Positions 23,691 through 25,115 of a stretch of DNA of 25,115 bases are shown piece after piece. The stretch comes from an uncultured Gammaproteobacteria bacterium (lineage in GTDB: Bacteria; Pseudomonadota; Gammaproteobacteria; Coxiellales; Coxiellaceae). Position numbers and translations under genes: made by a program. Numbering within the stretch: the first letter of the stretch is position 1; each line of letters begins with the position of its first letter. Location: the NCBI GenBank assembly GCA_903870185.1, contig CAIQCE010000087.1, positions 1 to 25,115 of the forward strand, read 5' to 3'. A model generated the notes under the pieces. The model saw nothing but the letters and a program-made list of their open reading frames with translations. It had not been told where the DNA came from and made no database searches.

Positions 23691-24143
23691 TTATTTTCTC
23701 CCTGCCAAGAACTTCAGCCAATCATTAAAAGTACAGCCTAATCGACGCTGTTTCATTTGAAAATAATTAAAATGTTCTTTGAACATAAAGGAACCCAGGA
23801 CCACCAATAATATACAAGCGAAGATCCCTGTTCCGACTTTTCCATCCATAAACAAAAATATAATATAAAAAAATAATAATGCAGCCAGTGCACCATATAC
23901 CTTCAACATCAGGAGCATTGTCCCCATACGCTTTACTAAACCTTCTTCAGTGATTCCATAACGATGCATGCATTCTTCAAAAGTTTCAGTGGACGCAGTC
24001 TTAGCTTCAGCTGTTTTGGGATAGAGGTCCTTATACATATCTCGAATGGCGTAGGCAGATTTACGAATATTATCTTCCCCTACCCAGGATCTAAGATCGA
24101 AATTAGATTTAACCTTGCGTGATACTGAATCCTTCAATCCCAT
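23691..24143 (-). CDS. icmV: IcmV, inner-membrane protein
   Basis: IcmV is a small inner-membrane Dot/Icm protein of 150 residues (151 in L. pneumophila). The N-terminus is basic and cytoplasmic (KSNFDLRSWV-ED-IRKS). ETFEECMHRYGITEEGLVKR precedes two adjacent membrane helices (about residues 75-120), and the tail HFNYFQMKQRRLGCTFNDWL is the family hallmark. Start ATG has GAGG 9 nt upstream. It is followed after 2 nt by dotA, an arrangement also found in Coxiella-type loci as I recall; in L. pneumophila icmV is divergent from dotA. A good promoter candidate lies upstream. The molecular role is not established. Confidence 0.94.
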   Translation of the reverse strand: MGLKDSVSRKVKSNFDLRSWVGEDNIRKSAYAIRDMYKDLYPKTAEAKTASTETFEECMHRYGITEEGLVKRMGTMLLMLKVYGALAALLFFYIIFLFMDGKVGTGIFACILLVVLGSFMFKEHFNYFQMKQRRLGCTFNDWLKFLAGRK

Positions 24144-24158
24144 TTACTCTAACCTCAC

Positions 24159-24170
24159 TCGTTATAACGA
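24159..24170. promoter_or_regulatory. 12-bp perfect palindrome in the icmV leader
   Basis: TCGTTATAACGA is fully self-complementary and sits between the icmV promoter candidate and its ribosome site, about 16 nt upstream of the ATG. It may be an operator for a dimeric regulator, but no known site is matched. Confidence 0.4.
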
Positions 24171-24183
24171 TTGGCATCATCCT

Positions 24184-24211
24184 AGTATAAGGTAGCCCTT
24201 TGAATTTGCAA
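24184..24211 (-). promoter_or_regulatory. Sigma-70-like promoter candidate for icmV-dotA
   Basis: On the minus strand TTGCAA (24211-24206), a 16-nt spacer and TATACT (24189-24184) match the consensus at 4/6 and 5/6 positions. The predicted start would leave a leader of roughly 30-35 nt before the icmV ATG. This is the best sigma-70-type match I saw in the window. Confidence 0.6.
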
Positions 24212-24230
24212 TCTTACTTAAATTAAGATT
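24210..24230 (-). terminator. Weak hairpin at the stop of the transporter-like gene
   Basis: Arms AATCTTA and TAAGATT flank a 7-nt loop and overlap the stop codon of the upstream gene. The stem is AT-rich and no T tract follows, so it is only a possible terminator. It also overlaps the icmV -35 element by two bases. Confidence 0.25.
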
Positions 24231-25115
24231 TCCTTTCTTTAATCAATAAAACCATGCTTAATGCTACGAAAAGTAAATAAACGATATAAGGCCAATTATA
24301 CATAGTGGCGATTAAAGTTAAGAATAAGACTCCTCCAGGCAGATAGAAGTAAAGAATCCCTAAAGTAATTTGAATCATGTTCTTCATAAAGATAGACTGG
24401 CCACGGGCTTTGATTTGATCGTCCCCAGCCAAATAAACTTCCATCAATAATCCTATTCGAGATTTATTACCTGCCACTGCCCATAGAATCAAGATGGTAG
24501 CGAGCACAGGTAAAATGGCCCATCCCATACCTTGAATCAATAAAAGATCCGAGGCCTTCAAGGGGTGAAGGCTAAGAGTGATAATCAAGATCAATGGCAA
24601 TGCCATCGTAGCTAAAATTAAATCACGAATTTTATAGCCTCTAGAGATATAAGCTAAATAAACCCCCATCCCAGGGACTGCAGAGACTAAAACTAAAGCC
24701 AACCAAAGTTCAAACATGAGATTTAAATCAACTCCACGGGTGAGCCATTCTGGCAGCGTAGTAATATGCCAAGAGATATCTTTTACCAAAGAACTCGCAA
24801 AAACCATCACGGCTGTAATTGCGACTATCACTCCTATCCATATTACTGCTAAAGACCATCCTCGTTTTAAGAATGCTTGGCAAATTTTGATCCCACATTT
24901 TTGATGGCCAAAGATCACCACTAAAACACCACCTAAGATCATTGATTCAATATTAAGCCCATGGATTAATTTGAAGCCCAATAATTCTGAAATTGCCTCT
25001 GCGAGATTAAGTATCCCGAATAACAGTATGGAACAAAGTGCTAATATGGTTAAAAGACGCGCACCAATATTGGCTGTTGCCCCAAAGGATGCATCTCTAG
25101 GGCTTTTAAAAGTGG
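24223..25115 (-). CDS. Multi-span membrane protein resembling BCCT transporters, C-terminal part (5' end outside window)
   Basis: The frame stays open from the stop at 24223 to the right edge (about 297 codons), so the TTG at 24981 is not a real start. The protein has about seven or eight hydrophobic helices. It carries WLTRGVDLNLMFELWLALVLVSAVPGMGVYLAYISRGYKIRDLI. This resembles the betaine/choline/carnitine transporter (BCCT) pattern, in which a PF-G-F-ARISRGR-IRE loop follows a helix, but here it is diverged and lacks the usual Trp-rich stretch. An amino-acid or osmolyte transporter is my best guess. It is upstream of icmV in the same direction, with 79 bp between, and I have no evidence it belongs to the secretion system. 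Confidence 0.55.
   Translation of the reverse strand, partial: TFKSPRDASFGATANIGARLLTILALCSILLFGILNLAEAISELLGFKLIHGLNIESMILGGVLVVIFGHQKCGIKICQAFLKRGWSLAVIWIGVIVAITAVMVFASSLVKDISWHITTLPEWLTRGVDLNLMFELWLALVLVSAVPGMGVYLAYISRGYKIRDLILATMALPLILIITLSLHPLKASDLLLIQGMGWAILPVLATILILWAVAGNKSRIGLLMEVYLAGDDQIKARGQSIFMKNMIQITLGILYFYLPGGVLFLTLIATMYNWPYIVYLLFVALSMVLLIKERKS

Noticed and set aside
24144..24230. PmrA-like box upstream of icmV
   Set aside because: One half-site (CTTAATTTA) is seen but the second 9-mer at the required spacing does not match.
24223..24981. A complete 252-residue membrane protein starting at 24981
   Set aside because: The start would be an internal TTG. The frame continues upstream to the window edge with further membrane segments.

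Overview
The window is a nearly complete core of a Dot/Icm type IVB secretion system (T4BSS) from a gammaproteobacterium, most likely a member of the order Legionellales (Legionella/Coxiella/Rickettsiella/Aquicella-like). The basis is protein-level recognition of about seventeen Dot/Icm components in the characteristic order, together with moderate-to-low GC composition. I cannot name the genus. No tRNA, rRNA, insertion sequence, CRISPR array or replication origin is visible.

Layout. Positions 1-676 (+) hold the 3' end of icmF, cut by the left window edge. Next, 746-1804 (+) encodes an unrecognised protein with a Pro/Ala linker and an RGG-rich tail. Everything else is on the minus strand, so it reads from right to left. 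At the right edge is the 3' part of a multi-membrane-span protein resembling BCCT transporters (24223 to the edge). It is followed by icmV-dotA, icmW-(small secreted four-Cys protein)-icmX, a small acidic ORF in the IcmR/FIR position, icmQ, icmP(dotM), icmO(dotL), icmN(dotK), a full-length DotI-like protein in the icmM(dotJ) slot, icmL(dotI), icmK(dotH), icmE(dotG), icmG(dotF), icmC(dotE), icmD(dotP), icmJ(dotN), a second icmD-like gene, and icmB(dotO). The two regions that lie apart in L. pneumophila (dotA/icmVWX and icmT-icmB) are therefore contiguous here. icmT, icmS, dotB, dotC, dotD, lvgA and dotU/icmH are not in the window.

How the genes work together. DotH (outer-membrane core), DotG (envelope-spanning VirB10-like channel) and DotF form or line the core complex. 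The lipoprotein DotK with its OmpA-like fold contacts peptidoglycan. DotI and its paralog, DotE, DotP, DotA and IcmV are inner-membrane parts. DotO is the cytoplasmic energising ATPase. DotL, DotM, DotN and IcmW form the coupling complex that recruits effectors. IcmQ with its partner acts as a chaperone/pore-related pair. IcmX is periplasmic, and IcmF stabilises the complex.

Transcription units inferred from spacing, hairpins and promoter-like sites are: icmV-dotA; icmW-small gene-icmX; the FIR-like gene alone (it has its own PmrA-like box and a terminator); icmQ through icmC with short gaps; and icmD-icmJ-icmD2-icmB ending in a terminator shared with the converging RGG gene. The most interesting points are the PmrA-like tandem box upstream of the fast-evolving IcmR-like ORF, the RGG-tailed protein beside the system, the DotG decapeptide array with four periodic Cys-X22-Cys headers, the poly-Gly minisatellite tail of DotA, the duplicated icmD, and the undegraded DotJ paralog.
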